From contig CADEDA010000029.1 of the NCBI GenBank assembly GCA_902825965.1, positions 1 to 33,906 of the forward strand: a stretch of DNA of 33,906 bases, read 5' to 3'. The position numbers and the translations under genes are program-made. The notes under the pieces were generated by a model, which saw only the letters and a list, made by a program, of their open reading frames with translations, was not told where the DNA came from and did no database searches. The stretch is from an uncultured Gemmatimonadota bacterium (GTDB lineage: Bacteria; Gemmatimonadota; Gemmatimonadetes; Gemmatimonadales; Gemmatimonadaceae). Numbering within the stretch: position 1 is the first letter of the stretch; each line of letters begins with the position of its first letter. This document shows, in pieces, positions 7,811-16,586 of this stretch.

Positions 7811-8863
7811 CTAGGCCGGCGTCGTGAGGAACTGCAATGCCTTCTTCGGCGGCTGAGGGAAGTGGTACCCGCCGTGCTCACGATACGAGCGGCTCTCGAT
7901 GACGTTCGGAAAGACGTCATAGAACTCATGCTTGGTGAGCGAGAACGTCCCAACCGGCGTCTCAACTGCAAACCGGTCGCCTAGAGCCAGCGGCTCGATA
8001 AGATCACGCTTGAAGTGCAGGCGCGTCGCACGATACGTCAGTGCGATCGGTCCGGAGTCACCCGGCACGGCAGCGGCTGGTGGTCGGACAGTTGCGCGTC
8101 GGGCGGCTGGCTTGCTAAGAGCGGTGTCCTCAGGTGGATCAGACGCGGACCGAGCGATTGAGATCCGCACATCCCCATTCGCTCGCGCGAGGCCACGGTC
8201 ATCCACGCCGCCGAGCTGAAGGAACTCCTTCCACACCTCCCCGTACCGCTCAGCATGTCGGGCCGCCATATATCCGATCACTCGTGCATCCCCGCCCCAT
8301 CGCTGCCAGTCGGTCTTTGGCAAGAGGAAGTAGTTGACTGGATGGATGTTGCGGATGAAGCGTCGGGTAAGCTCGACGCGACCCCATCGGGTGAAGTCCG
8401 TGTCGCGATCCTTCACGTCGAAGATGTGGGCGATGTGCCAGCCGGAGTCCGCCGGCGTGGACGCCGAGCGCTTGGCGACATCGAACATGTGGCATGGGAT
8501 GGTTTCAAATACTTCGCGCGTAGCACCCGGCGATATACAGTGACCGGCGGCGAGCGCGGCGTAGGTCCACCACGCGGGGGCGTTGTCGGTGGCGACGAAC
8601 GAGTAGCCGTCGGCGGCCGGGGATTGCGCGCGGCGTTCGGTGCCGCGGACCTTGCGTAGGAGAAAGTGCGGGCGTTGGGACGCAAGATTGCGCTTGAGGG
8701 CGTTGTGGAACTCGCGTACTAGAGTGGCGTCTAGTGCTGCGGGTTCTAGATGCTCGCGGTAGAGAGCGTCGAGGGACCCTTCGAATGCGAGAGGCGCTGG
8801 ACCAATCTTAGCACGCTCTCGCAGCGCGGTCCGGGCGGCGGCCGCGGAAGTCAGTATCGCCAT
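7811..8863 (-). CDS. Unknown protein with an HNH-like motif
   Basis: Likely 350 residues from ATG 8863; the frame is open to 8968, but that would overlap the upstream gene by about 55 bases. I do not recognise the family. The best clue is residues 142-177: GWHIAHIFDVKDRDT, then RRFIRNIHPVNYFLLPK. The order His143/His146, Asn172, His174, Asn177 resembles a beta-beta-alpha-metal (HNH) nuclease core. Residues 245-275 are a low-complexity Ala/Pro/Arg linker, followed by a small beta-rich C-terminal domain (about 275-350: FAVETPVGTFSLTKHEFYDVFP). It sits between DUF4268 and DUF2075 genes on the same strand, so a defence role is inferred from context. There is no clear ribosome site. Confidence 0.7.
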   Translation of the reverse strand: MAILTSAAAARTALRERAKIGPAPLAFEGSLDALYREHLEPAALDATLVREFHNALKRNLASQRPHFLLRKVRGTERRAQSPAADGYSFVATDNAPAWWTYAALAAGHCISPGATREVFETIPCHMFDVAKRSASTPADSGWHIAHIFDVKDRDTDFTRWGRVELTRRFIRNIHPVNYFLLPKTDWQRWGGDARVIGYMAARHAERYGEVWKEFLQLGGVDDRGLARANGDVRISIARSASDPPEDTALSKPAARRATVRPPAAAVPGDSGPIALTYRATRLHFKRDLIEPLALGDRFAVETPVGTFSLTKHEFYDVFPNVIESRSYREHGGYHFPQPPKKALQFLTTPA

Positions 8864-8913
8864 TGCAATGGATAGAGACTGAGGCTGAGTGGGTATCCGA
8901 AGGTCTCGAGTAC

Positions 8914-9849
8914 TTACGCCATCTCTTGAGCGATCGCGCGGAACTTCAGTAGTTGCTTTGTCATCCACTCAAACAGTTCCGCACGCGCGGGCTCTTCGGC
9001 CATCACACGCTCCTTATCGTACTGTCGGTAAACCGCGACTCGGCTGGCCTTGCGGTGATCTAGTCGCTCCCAGCTAATCGTCTCCCCGGCGAATTGCCTC
9101 TCGATCTCCGATCGCCGTGCAAAGAGCGAGTCAAATTGCCGTTTGTTCTCGTCGTTTGCAAAATAAAGCTCCACTCGCATCCGGCTCTCTTTTGCCATGG
9201 AGACGTTTGTTTCGACCCCACTCCTCCCGTTCGAGAACTCCAGCCAGTTCACTCGTCTTGCGGAACGGCCAGCTGCCCAACCATGACCGTTCACCTCGAG
9301 ATAGGCGAGATATTGACGCCAGAACTGAAGACGCATGCGGTGCCGTGGAGCTTCACTTTGCTCGACGATGTCTGAAAGCTCGTTTTCAAACTCGCTTGGT
9401 GCCACTTCGACCACAAAGTCAAGAGCGGGTGCAGAACCGTTGATGCTGAGGGCACGCGGGCGCACCAGATAGAGCCCGACACGTCCAGCGAAGTTCTGAT
9501 TCAGCCAGTCTGCAGCCGCCCGGTGTTCGTCCCGTACCTCACCAGCGACCCAGACAACAATCTTGGCATTGAGGCCGCCCGCGTACGCCAGCAGCTGGCC
9601 GAAATGTGAGTGATCCGTCTTCTCCAGCTGGTTCTCGATCACGACCAGATCTTCAGTCTCAGCCACGCGTCCGAGGATGTCCAGCTCATAGTCACCCACG
9701 CGACTCTCGGTCGAGTCGACCTCTACCTCGATTCCGAGCGCCTCGGACAAGAGATGAATGTTTGCGGCAAGCCAAGGCGTAAAATCGCGTTCCTCGTGCG
9801 GAAAGACCTCGCGAAGCGTTAGTGTCTTAAGTGTTCCGATGTTTGGCAT
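8914..9849 (-). CDS. DUF4268 family protein, PD-(D/E)XK nuclease-like
   Basis: A 311-residue protein. The N-terminus (LREVFPHEERDFTPWLAANI, then a GDYELDILG strand) and the VVIENQLEKTDHSHFGQLLAYAGGL motif are characteristic of DUF4268 proteins. The putative catalytic set is Asp57 in YELDILG and Glu72-x-Gln74, a PD-(D/E)XK variant with Gln in place of Lys followed by conserved Lys77. Residues 180-311 are the helical/beta C-terminal DUF4268 part (HRMRLQFWRQYLAYLEVNG and later VELYFAND). Such proteins are common in restriction-rich loci; their exact target is not established. It starts 9 bases after the stop of the Mrr-type gene, so they are probably one transcript. Confidence 0.85.
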   Translation of the reverse strand: MPNIGTLKTLTLREVFPHEERDFTPWLAANIHLLSEALGIEVEVDSTESRVGDYELDILGRVAETEDLVVIENQLEKTDHSHFGQLLAYAGGLNAKIVVWVAGEVRDEHRAAADWLNQNFAGRVGLYLVRPRALSINGSAPALDFVVEVAPSEFENELSDIVEQSEAPRHRMRLQFWRQYLAYLEVNGHGWAAGRSARRVNWLEFSNGRSGVETNVSMAKESRMRVELYFANDENKRQFDSLFARRSEIERQFAGETISWERLDHRKASRVAVYRQYDKERVMAEEPARAELFEWMTKQLLKFRAIAQEMA

Positions 9850-9858
9850 TCCCTTCTC

Positions 9859-10743
9859 CTATTCCGGTGCCAAGAAGTACACGGCCTGCAACGGCAACCT
9901 TCTCTGATCCTGATCCGGCATCTTCGGATAGTTCGCCACCCACAGGTCGAACAGCCTCTCGAGGTCGATGAGGGTGACCTTCCGAGTCGCCTGCAGCCGC
10001 GCCTCTTCGCGCGCGTCCTTCGTGAACCCTCCGAGTGACACGTACAGCCCAACATCGTCATTGCCGAGAGTCGCAAGGAAGGATCGCAGACCGTCAACGC
10101 TGATGGGCGCCACCTGCCGCTTGACCTGCACCTTGATTCGCGGAGACCGGGTACCAAGGGGGTCTGGGGCCGCGACGAGGTCCACGCCGCCGTCCTTGCC
10201 CGGGGGAGCGGTCCAGACGATGTAGTAGCCGAGCGCGCGGAGGAGGGCGGCCACGAGATCCTGAAAGTCGTAAGGGTTCATCGCGCCGATGAAGGCTTGG
10301 ACCTCGGTCCAGGACGACTCTTCAGCCTCCTCCAAAGTGATTGACGCGACCTTAAGAGCTTGCCTTTCCTCGTCTGCCGCCTCGTCCGCATAGGCTGGCT
10401 GCTGACGCTTCCACTGCTGAAAGAGCGCGACTGCGGCCTTGTAGAACTCCTCTGGGTCGCGGAGTCGGTCGTAGGCTTCCTTGCCCTCCGCGGTGACAGA
10501 CCAGCGGCCCTTCTGCTTGAGGAGCCAACCGGCTTTTACGCAGTCTACGGTGGCGAAGCGGACGATCTTCTCGAACCGGCGACCGCCGGACTCGTACTCG
10601 CCGGCCTCGTAGGGGGTGAGCTGCGTCTTTGCTTCGAGCCTCGTGAGTGCTTCGCGCGCGGGGAGGCCGTCGGGGGCGGCGAGTAGGAGGTCGAAGAGTA
10701 GGCGAAGATGTTCGCCGGTGCGGCGGCGGGTGACTTGGGCCAT
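9859..10743 (-). CDS. Mrr-type restriction endonuclease
   Basis: A 294-residue protein from ATG 10743. Residues 1-95 form a winged-helix-like N-terminal domain (GEHLRLLFDLLLAAP, KAGWLLKQKGRWSVTAEGKEA) as in Mrr_N proteins. Residues 155-265 are the Mrr catalytic domain: FQDLVAALLRALGY, GKDGGVDLVA with Asp188, and KVQVKRQ with Gln206-x-Lys208, the D-QxK version of the PD-(D/E)XK site typical of Mrr. Mrr enzymes often cut methylated or otherwise modified foreign DNA, as type IV restriction. The local methyltransferase hsdM could in principle place marks it must tolerate. It lies 55 bases downstream of the HNH gene and 9 bases upstream of the DUF4268 gene. Confidence 0.9.
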   Translation of the reverse strand: MAQVTRRRTGEHLRLLFDLLLAAPDGLPAREALTRLEAKTQLTPYEAGEYESGGRRFEKIVRFATVDCVKAGWLLKQKGRWSVTAEGKEAYDRLRDPEEFYKAAVALFQQWKRQQPAYADEAADEERQALKVASITLEEAEESSWTEVQAFIGAMNPYDFQDLVAALLRALGYYIVWTAPPGKDGGVDLVAAPDPLGTRSPRIKVQVKRQVAPISVDGLRSFLATLGNDDVGLYVSLGGFTKDAREEARLQATRKVTLIDLERLFDLWVANYPKMPDQDQRRLPLQAVYFLAPE

Positions 10744-10798
10744 GGCTCAAGGTACAGGCGTGTACAAAGGCCAGCCATAGCCCTCGGAAGCGCCGAAC

Positions 10799-11737
10799 CT
10801 AGCCGAGGAAGACCTTGTCCCGGTGCCACTCCAGCAGCTGCCGGTCCGGCGGTGGGTGGCCGGCCGTGGGTGCCGCTATTCGGGTGCGATCCATGGCGTA
10901 GTACGTCTTCCCGTTCTGCCATGTCTCCCGAAGGCTCTCGCCAACCCTGAACTCGTAGTCCGGCGTGACCGTGACGTACCCGGCATCGAAGAGCTTGTGC
11001 AGGTCCGCGCGGAGCAGGAGCCCGTTCTCCAAGCGATGCTCGCCGCCGAGTGCGTAGGGCTTGATGTGCGCAGCTTCCAAAACGGGGACGCTATGTTCGC
11101 GCGTGACGGCGCAGGCGCCGTTGTAGGCGTCCCGGACGGCAAAGCTGAAGAGTCCCTGCCCGAGGCGCGGTGTCACCTGAACCGGGCTTCCGTATCGCGG
11201 CTGTGGCTCGGCAGCGCGATCAACGTTCCAGCGGGTGTTCGCTATGAGTGCACGCGCCATACACTCATCCAGGACCCGCCGCCCTTCGCCAGTCGTGACA
11301 TCGTAGCGCTTGCCGACCTGCACTCCCGTCACGGGCCAGTCGGCGGGGGCGTCGACCAAGTCGGACTCGGGGAAGAACACTGGCGCCGCGAGCATGATGC
11401 AGCCGATGGTGAAGTCTTGGCGATCGGACTCACCGGGTGCTCGCAGTCGTCGGAGGCGGTCGAGCAACTCGGCAAAAGTCGCCGCGCCATTCATCGGGCC
11501 AAAGGTCTCCCATGCGAGACGCGCAGAGAGGATTTCGTGCCGTTGGAAGAAGCCGAAGCCAGCAATCTTGCGCTGGGGCGCCCTGAGCTTGAAGAAGAAC
11601 GGCGCACCCGGTTCGACGGCGCGAAAGGCGCGACCGCCGTTCGGCTGCCAGAAGTTGACTTCATCGACGTTCGGCTGGCGTGAGAGGAATCCGTGCCACT
11701 CGGGGTCGGTGAGGGCGATGAAGCCGAGGGTGCTCAT
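10799..11737 (-). CDS. HNH endonuclease with N-terminal PUA-like domain
   Basis: A 312-residue protein. The C-terminal part is a standard HNH nuclease (HNH_2 type): GACAVTREHSVPVLEAAHIKPYALGG, then RLENGLLLRADLHKLFDAG, giving His224, Asn238 and His247. Residues 10-130 (DEVNFWQPNGG, GAPFFFKLRAPQRKIAGFGFF, LAWETFGPMNGA) resemble the PUA-like EVE/ASCH group. Members of that group recognise modified bases and are often fused to nucleases. A modification-dependent (type IV-like) restriction role is therefore inferred, not shown. It is the first of five co-directional nuclease-like genes and follows the broken lipoprotein frame by 30 bases. Confidence 0.85.
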   Translation of the reverse strand: MSTLGFIALTDPEWHGFLSRQPNVDEVNFWQPNGGRAFRAVEPGAPFFFKLRAPQRKIAGFGFFQRHEILSARLAWETFGPMNGAATFAELLDRLRRLRAPGESDRQDFTIGCIMLAAPVFFPESDLVDAPADWPVTGVQVGKRYDVTTGEGRRVLDECMARALIANTRWNVDRAAEPQPRYGSPVQVTPRLGQGLFSFAVRDAYNGACAVTREHSVPVLEAAHIKPYALGGEHRLENGLLLRADLHKLFDAGYVTVTPDYEFRVGESLRETWQNGKTYYAMDRTRIAAPTAGHPPPDRQLLEWHRDKVFLG

Positions 11738-11767
11738 GGACGGTGGCGAGAGATGACGCTGGCGGGG

Positions 11768-12175
11768 CTACGGCTCGATGGTGAAGGCGAGTGTGTTGCC
11801 ATTGTTCGTCGCCTGCAGGCGCTCGCCGTCCTGCAGGATTTTGAACCTGACGGCGCCCATGAGCGCCACCTGTCCGGAGTTAATGACTACCGAGAGCGTG
11901 TCCCCGCTGATCGTACCTACGAGCGCGGCCTCATCGCTGGGAATGCCCGTGCGGAATCGATACTAGCCTTCGACGGTCGAGCCAGTCTGGACGATCATCA
12001 TTCGCGAGTCAACGAAACAGGCCACCAACGCGCACGAAGGATCCGTACTGTATGTGGTCCTGCCGGACCAGAAGCCGGTCAGGTCGTACTCCTTGGGCTC
12101 CGCCGATGAACTGCATGCACTCGCAACGATGGCTGCCGTTAGGAACACATCCCTTTCGGCTCGAAGCAATCTCAT
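11768..12175 (-). pseudogene. Small lipoprotein broken by an in-frame TAG
   Basis: From ATG 12175, with an AGGAGAG ribosome site just upstream, the frame reads a lipoprotein signal (FLTAAIVASAC lipobox) and YDLTGFWSGRTTY, a lipocalin-like or META-like opening. It meets TAG at 11963-11965 after 70 codons. The same frame continues coherently without any other stop for 64 codons, YRFRTGIPSDEAAL to GNTLAFTIEP, ending at TAG 11768-11770. The unbroken protein would be about 135 residues, so one nonsense change (for example CAG to TAG) appears to have split it. A short secreted product of about 70 residues could still be made. It lies between hsdR and the HNH gene on the same strand and has no obvious defence role. 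Confidence 0.7.
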
Positions 12176-12220
12176 GATCTCTCCTCTCACATTGAGCTGA
12201 CTGGCGAACATCGGCCCGAG

Positions 12221-15200
12221 CTATGCCAAGCGCGCCCTCGCTTCCACCGCCTCGATCGTCGCGAATAGCCGAACAACGTCCGCTTCAGCAAACAGCCCTT
12301 CCGGACCCCTCGGCGAGAGATCAGTGAAAGGCGACTCGTACAGCCGCGCCGCCGGCATGGCGCCGTGGGCCGTAAGGTGGTCGACCACCAGATTAATGAA
12401 TTCGAGCTGGTTCGCCGAAAGCGTGCGCCCCGCGATAAACCCGGCCATCGCTTCCTTCGCCGCCTCGCGTTCGAGGCCGATAAGCGACCGCACGAACGGC
12501 CCAAGCCCACGTCCGTCTTCGGCGGCCTGCTTAATCTCTTCAGGCGCACCAACTCCGCTTTCGGCGAGCATGCGTTCGAGCTCTGCAAGATCCTGCGCTG
12601 TCAGAGGCTTGTTCCGATGCAGCTTCGCAATTGCCACGTGCTCCAGATGTCCGCGCAGAAACGCCTGAGCCTTTGCCCGGAACTTCGCCGCATTGGCTCC
12701 AACGCTGAACCCGGGAAGCTGAACCGCCTGCTCTTCCCCGAGCTGGTCCTCGAAGTCGGTGTAGATCGGACGGCGCTGCCTTTTGTCGATGAACTGCACG
12801 AGCCCACGAAGCCGCCGACGCATCCGCTCGAGCATGGGCACCGTGACGTCCTGCCACCACTCGTCCGACAGCAAGTCCTGAATGAGCGCCATCTGGTCCC
12901 GCACCATCGGGATCGAGTCCTTCTCCGACAACAAGGCGGCTATCGCCTTCACCTTGTCGCGCAGACGCTCGAACCCGTGATCGGTAGTCAGCACCGCCAA
13001 CTGCAATCGAAGCGCAAGCAGGTCGAAGCGCTTCGCCTCCTCTTTCTCGGCGTCAATCTGTGAGGGAAGCCCTGCGATCTCCTGCGACAGCTTCGCTCCG
13101 ACATCGGGCGTGAGCGTCACCCATGCCTCAGGCTTGGAGAACGTCTCCACGAGACGCCGATGCGGCCGCACGATGAAGTTGTCGCGGTTCATCGCCGCCA
13201 CTTCGGTGCGCAACTGCTCGACGACGGCACGGCGTACTGCATCATCAGTGGACGGGTCCACGTACGATTCGTTGGGCTCCTTCACCAGACCTCGCGCTTC
13301 CGTGGCCTCTTGGGCTCCGATGGCCACGATGAGTTCAAGGCGCGCATCGAACAGGCGCTTACCGAGCGACGCTCCGACGCTACCATCACTTGCCGCAAGG
13401 TTCTGGCTGAAGAACTCGAGGTTCTGACAGTAGTCGAAGACGTAGAAGAACTTCTTGTGCTCACCTGGCCCGAAAAGGTCGGGGCACAGGCGAGTGCCAC
13501 GTCCCAGCATCTGCCAGAACTTGGTCTTCGATCGGACTAGCTTGAAGAAGACGAGGTTGACGACCTCCGGCACATCGATGCCGGTGTCGAGCATGTCCAC
13601 GGAGATTGCGATGTGTGGGGCCTTCTCCTTGTTGGAGAAGTCGTCAATCAGGCTCTGCGCATACTCAGTCTTGAACGTGATGACCCGCGCGAACGACCCC
13701 TTGAGATGCGGGTAGTTCACATCGAAGCGCTCGGCGATGAACGCGGCGTGTTCCTGATTCTTGGCGAAGACGATCGTCTTGCCGAGTCGGTCGCCGCCAG
13801 CCACCTTGGCGCCGCGAGTCATCAGGTGCTCGAGAACCTTGTCGACCGTGTCCTTGTTGAAGAGCCATCGATTGACAGCCTCCGCCTCGACCCGATCGGG
13901 GACCGCGCCATCCTCATCCCACTCAAGGGCATCCCACTCGTCCTTGTCGTCTTCGGAGAGCTCGTCATAGCGGATGCCCTCGCGCTGGAACTTGAGCGGC
14001 ACCGACACGGCCTGCGGGGGCACCAAGAACCCGTCGCGCACTGCCTCTTCCAGTGAGTAGGCATCCGTAGGGACGCCGTCTTCGAGGTCGAAGAGCCCGT
14101 AGGTGTTTCGGTCGACCTCGTCCTTTGGGGTGGCCGTTAGCCCGACTAGGAACGAATCGAAGTAGTCGAAGATGGCCCGATACTTCTGGAACACCGACCG
14201 GTGTGCCTCGTCGATGATGATAAGGTCGAAGTGGCCCACCCCGAACCGTCGCTGCCCGTCCGCCGCCTCATCGATGAGGCCCATCATTGTCGGATACGTG
14301 GAGACATACACTCGGCTATCGATGTACTTCTCCGTGACCAGGTTCACCGGCGGGGTGTCGGGCAGGAACGACTTTATCGCGTTTGCCGCCTGATTGACCA
14401 AGGCCACCCTATCGGCGAGGAACAGGATGCGCTTGGCCCAGTTGCATCGCATCAGCAGGTCGCACAGCGCGATGACGGTGCGCGTCTTCCCCGAGCCCGT
14501 GGCCATCACCAGCAGCGCCCTGCGGTCGTGGTCGCGCTCGAAGGCCTCGGCAACACGTCGAATGGCCCGCGTCTGGTAGTGGCGCTCGACGATGGACGCG
14601 CTGACCGGCGCCTCGCCCAGAGGCCGGCGCGTCGTGCGCCGCTGGATCAGGAGCTCGAGTTCCGCCTTCTTGTGGAAGCCCTGCACGCGCCGTGGCGCGT
14701 AGCGGACGTCATCCCAAAGCCAGTGGTCGTAACCGTTGGAGTAGAAGATGACCGGGCGCTGCCCGAACATCTTCTCGAGGCAGTCGGCGTAGAGCTTGGC
14801 CTGCTGCTGCCCGGCCCGCGGGTCGCGGCGTGTGCGCTTGGCCTCGACCAGGCCCAAGGGCCGGCCGTCGTCGCCCCAGAGCACGTAATCCACGAAGCCC
14901 TTGTCTTGGCCATTCGGCATCCCCGCGACCTCGAACTCCCGATCGCGCGCCTGATCGAGGGGCCAGCCGGCCTCCTTGAGCAGAAGGTCGATGAAATAGT
15001 CCCTGGTCTCGGCTTCCGAGTAGTCGTGCGTGTCCGGTACGGCTGCCGCGGACTGCTTGGCCGTGGCTACCTCGGCGCGTAGCCGCTGCAACTCGTCGTC
15101 GAGGTTGGCCTTGTCGACCAGCAGCGCCGCGAGGTTCTCGTCCTTCGACCGCAGGCTCGCCTCGAGCGCCTGCAACTGCTCGGCAGTCGCTGGGGACGCC

Positions 15201-15634
15201 CGCTGCGGGCGAGGAAGAGCGTCAGGGTTGAACGTAAGCCCGGGCGCAGGACGGTCACCGCGGGCGTAGGTGCGGGCGAACCAGAAGGCGACATGGAACA
15301 GCTCGCGGACGGCGACCAAGGCGTCCGCCTCCGGGACCTGCCGGTGCCCGTGTACGGCACGATTGCCGAGCGTGTTGATGACGCGAGCTTTGCTGAAGAC
15401 GGCCTCCCCAGCCACATGCTTGAAGGTCGGCTCGTGGATGAGCGCGGAGAGGTTGTCCTGATACGGCAACCGAAGGGAAGCGTCGTGCTTGAAAGCCCAG
15501 GCGACCGCGAGTTCGAGGGCGCGCCGCGCGTAGAAGCACGCTGTTCTCGCATCCGAATGAACGGACTGTTCGGCACGCGCCGCGGATTCAAACATCGAAC
15601 TCCAATGAGTTCTCAGAAACTCGAACTGACTCAT
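12221..15634 (-). CDS. hsdR: Type I restriction enzyme, endonuclease/motor subunit HsdR
   Basis: A 1137-residue protein, normal length for HsdR. Domains in order: a DUF4145-like helical domain (about 1-125), a coiled coil (152-197), the HSDR_N nuclease core with Asp249 (KGFVDYVLWG) and Glu264-Ala-Lys266 (LVEAKRT), then a superfamily 2 motor with Walker A MATGSGKT (377-384), DEAH box IIIDEAHRS (472-480) and motif III VGLTATP (497-503). Motif VI-like QMLGRGTRL and an EcoEI-type C-terminal region follow. It pulls DNA through the HsdM-HsdS complex and cuts at a distance from unmethylated sites. The ATG overlaps the stop of the unknown gene upstream by 4 bases (ATGA), so translation is coupled. 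Confidence 0.97.
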   Translation of the reverse strand: MSQFEFLRTHWSSMFESAARAEQSVHSDARTACFYARRALELAVAWAFKHDASLRLPYQDNLSALIHEPTFKHVAGEAVFSKARVINTLGNRAVHGHRQVPEADALVAVRELFHVAFWFARTYARGDRPAPGLTFNPDALPRPQRASPATAEQLQALEASLRSKDENLAALLVDKANLDDELQRLRAEVATAKQSAAAVPDTHDYSEAETRDYFIDLLLKEAGWPLDQARDREFEVAGMPNGQDKGFVDYVLWGDDGRPLGLVEAKRTRRDPRAGQQQAKLYADCLEKMFGQRPVIFYSNGYDHWLWDDVRYAPRRVQGFHKKAELELLIQRRTTRRPLGEAPVSASIVERHYQTRAIRRVAEAFERDHDRRALLVMATGSGKTRTVIALCDLLMRCNWAKRILFLADRVALVNQAANAIKSFLPDTPPVNLVTEKYIDSRVYVSTYPTMMGLIDEAADGQRRFGVGHFDLIIIDEAHRSVFQKYRAIFDYFDSFLVGLTATPKDEVDRNTYGLFDLEDGVPTDAYSLEEAVRDGFLVPPQAVSVPLKFQREGIRYDELSEDDKDEWDALEWDEDGAVPDRVEAEAVNRWLFNKDTVDKVLEHLMTRGAKVAGGDRLGKTIVFAKNQEHAAFIAERFDVNYPHLKGSFARVITFKTEYAQSLIDDFSNKEKAPHIAISVDMLDTGIDVPEVVNLVFFKLVRSKTKFWQMLGRGTRLCPDLFGPGEHKKFFYVFDYCQNLEFFSQNLAASDGSVGASLGKRLFDARLELIVAIGAQEATEARGLVKEPNESYVDPSTDDAVRRAVVEQLRTEVAAMNRDNFIVRPHRRLVETFSKPEAWVTLTPDVGAKLSQEIAGLPSQIDAEKEEAKRFDLLALRLQLAVLTTDHGFERLRDKVKAIAALLSEKDSIPMVRDQMALIQDLLSDEWWQDVTVPMLERMRRRLRGLVQFIDKRQRRPIYTDFEDQLGEEQAVQLPGFSVGANAAKFRAKAQAFLRGHLEHVAIAKLHRNKPLTAQDLAELERMLAESGVGAPEEIKQAAEDGRGLGPFVRSLIGLEREAAKEAMAGFIAGRTLSANQLEFINLVVDHLTAHGAMPAARLYESPFTDLSPRGPEGLFAEADVVRLFATIEAVEARARLA

Positions 15635-16584
15635 TTGTCCGCCCAGAATTCCACGATCCTCTTTCTGAGAGAACGCGCCATACTGCGCCAGCTCATGAGG
15701 GGCTGCGAGGCCGACACAGCACGCTCGGGAACCCTACTCCTCGTCGGACTGAGCGGTGTCGGATCAGGGAACAGCGCGGTGAGGTCGAGTGAATGATCGA
15801 TATAGGGAACCAGTCCAAGTAGCATCAAGGACACCCCAGCTAAGTCGCGATCATCCAGCTCTCTATTGACCGCTTTCGGATTTCCAGAGTGACCTAGACC
15901 CGGATAGTCGGAGCGGAATCCGTAGATTTGTCCTGCTGCAGACTTTAGAGTTTGATGTGGCCACGAGGCTCGCTTACATAGCTCACCGAGTGTGCCGCCA
16001 CCGCCACTAACCCGAATGTTGGCGAGCCCTTCGACGAGAATGAACTGCTTGGCCAAGAACGCCTTGATGCGACCTTCTGTGCGCTCATACCTAAGGTCTC
16101 GAAGCGACTCTTCGAACTCACTGTGCAGCTTAGCCAGATGAGCATCAGATTTGCTTGTCACCCTGATGTGATGGACGACAGTCGTAACCAAACCCGGAAG
16201 AGTGGGACACAGAATACACGGCCTTCGCAAGTCGTATCGCAGGCTGTACTTTTCGATGAACGCAGCGAGCAGATTGAAATACACATTCGAGACCTCGTCG
16301 CCGCCGAGCTCCTCCAGTGAATCGAACGCGAATTCGAAGAAACGAACCAACTCGGCTTCGCCCAGAAAGTCGGTCGAAACCGTAGTGTCGAAAGCCTCGC
16401 GACTCTCCATTGGATTCGCGACCACTTCGACGAGCTGCTGCGCGGACGGCTGACTACGAAAAGCTCTCACCAGATCGCGATACAGGTCGCAATAGACAGT
16501 ATCAGAAACCTCGCTACGCTCGCTAAGCGGTTCCCAGATGTTCTGCCGCGTCTCGGCCCACACATGGACAAACTCGCCACGCAT
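15631..16584 (-). CDS. Unknown accessory protein between hsdS and hsdR
   Basis: A 317-residue protein that I cannot place in a family. It starts 2 bases after the hsdS stop and overlaps the hsdR start by 4 bases, so it is an integral part of the operon. The protein is mostly helical (DLYRDLVRAFRSQPSAQQL, LVRFFEFAFDSLEELGG). Residues 118-126 contain LRRPCILCP with a CxxC pair. Residues 219-236 read QIYGFRSDYPGLGHSG, which recalls the R...GxGH(G) signature near the C-terminus of abortive-infection and HEPN-like proteins, with Arg224 and His232. That resemblance is weak; R-x7-H is longer than the usual R-x4-6-H. A regulator of the nuclease or a second, abortive effector are both possible. Confidence 0.85.
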   Translation of the reverse strand: MRGEFVHVWAETRQNIWEPLSERSEVSDTVYCDLYRDLVRAFRSQPSAQQLVEVVANPMESREAFDTTVSTDFLGEAELVRFFEFAFDSLEELGGDEVSNVYFNLLAAFIEKYSLRYDLRRPCILCPTLPGLVTTVVHHIRVTSKSDAHLAKLHSEFEESLRDLRYERTEGRIKAFLAKQFILVEGLANIRVSGGGGTLGELCKRASWPHQTLKSAAGQIYGFRSDYPGLGHSGNPKAVNRELDDRDLAGVSLMLLGLVPYIDHSLDLTALFPDPTPLSPTRSRVPERAVSASQPLMSWRSMARSLRKRIVEFWADK

Positions 16585-16586
16585 AT

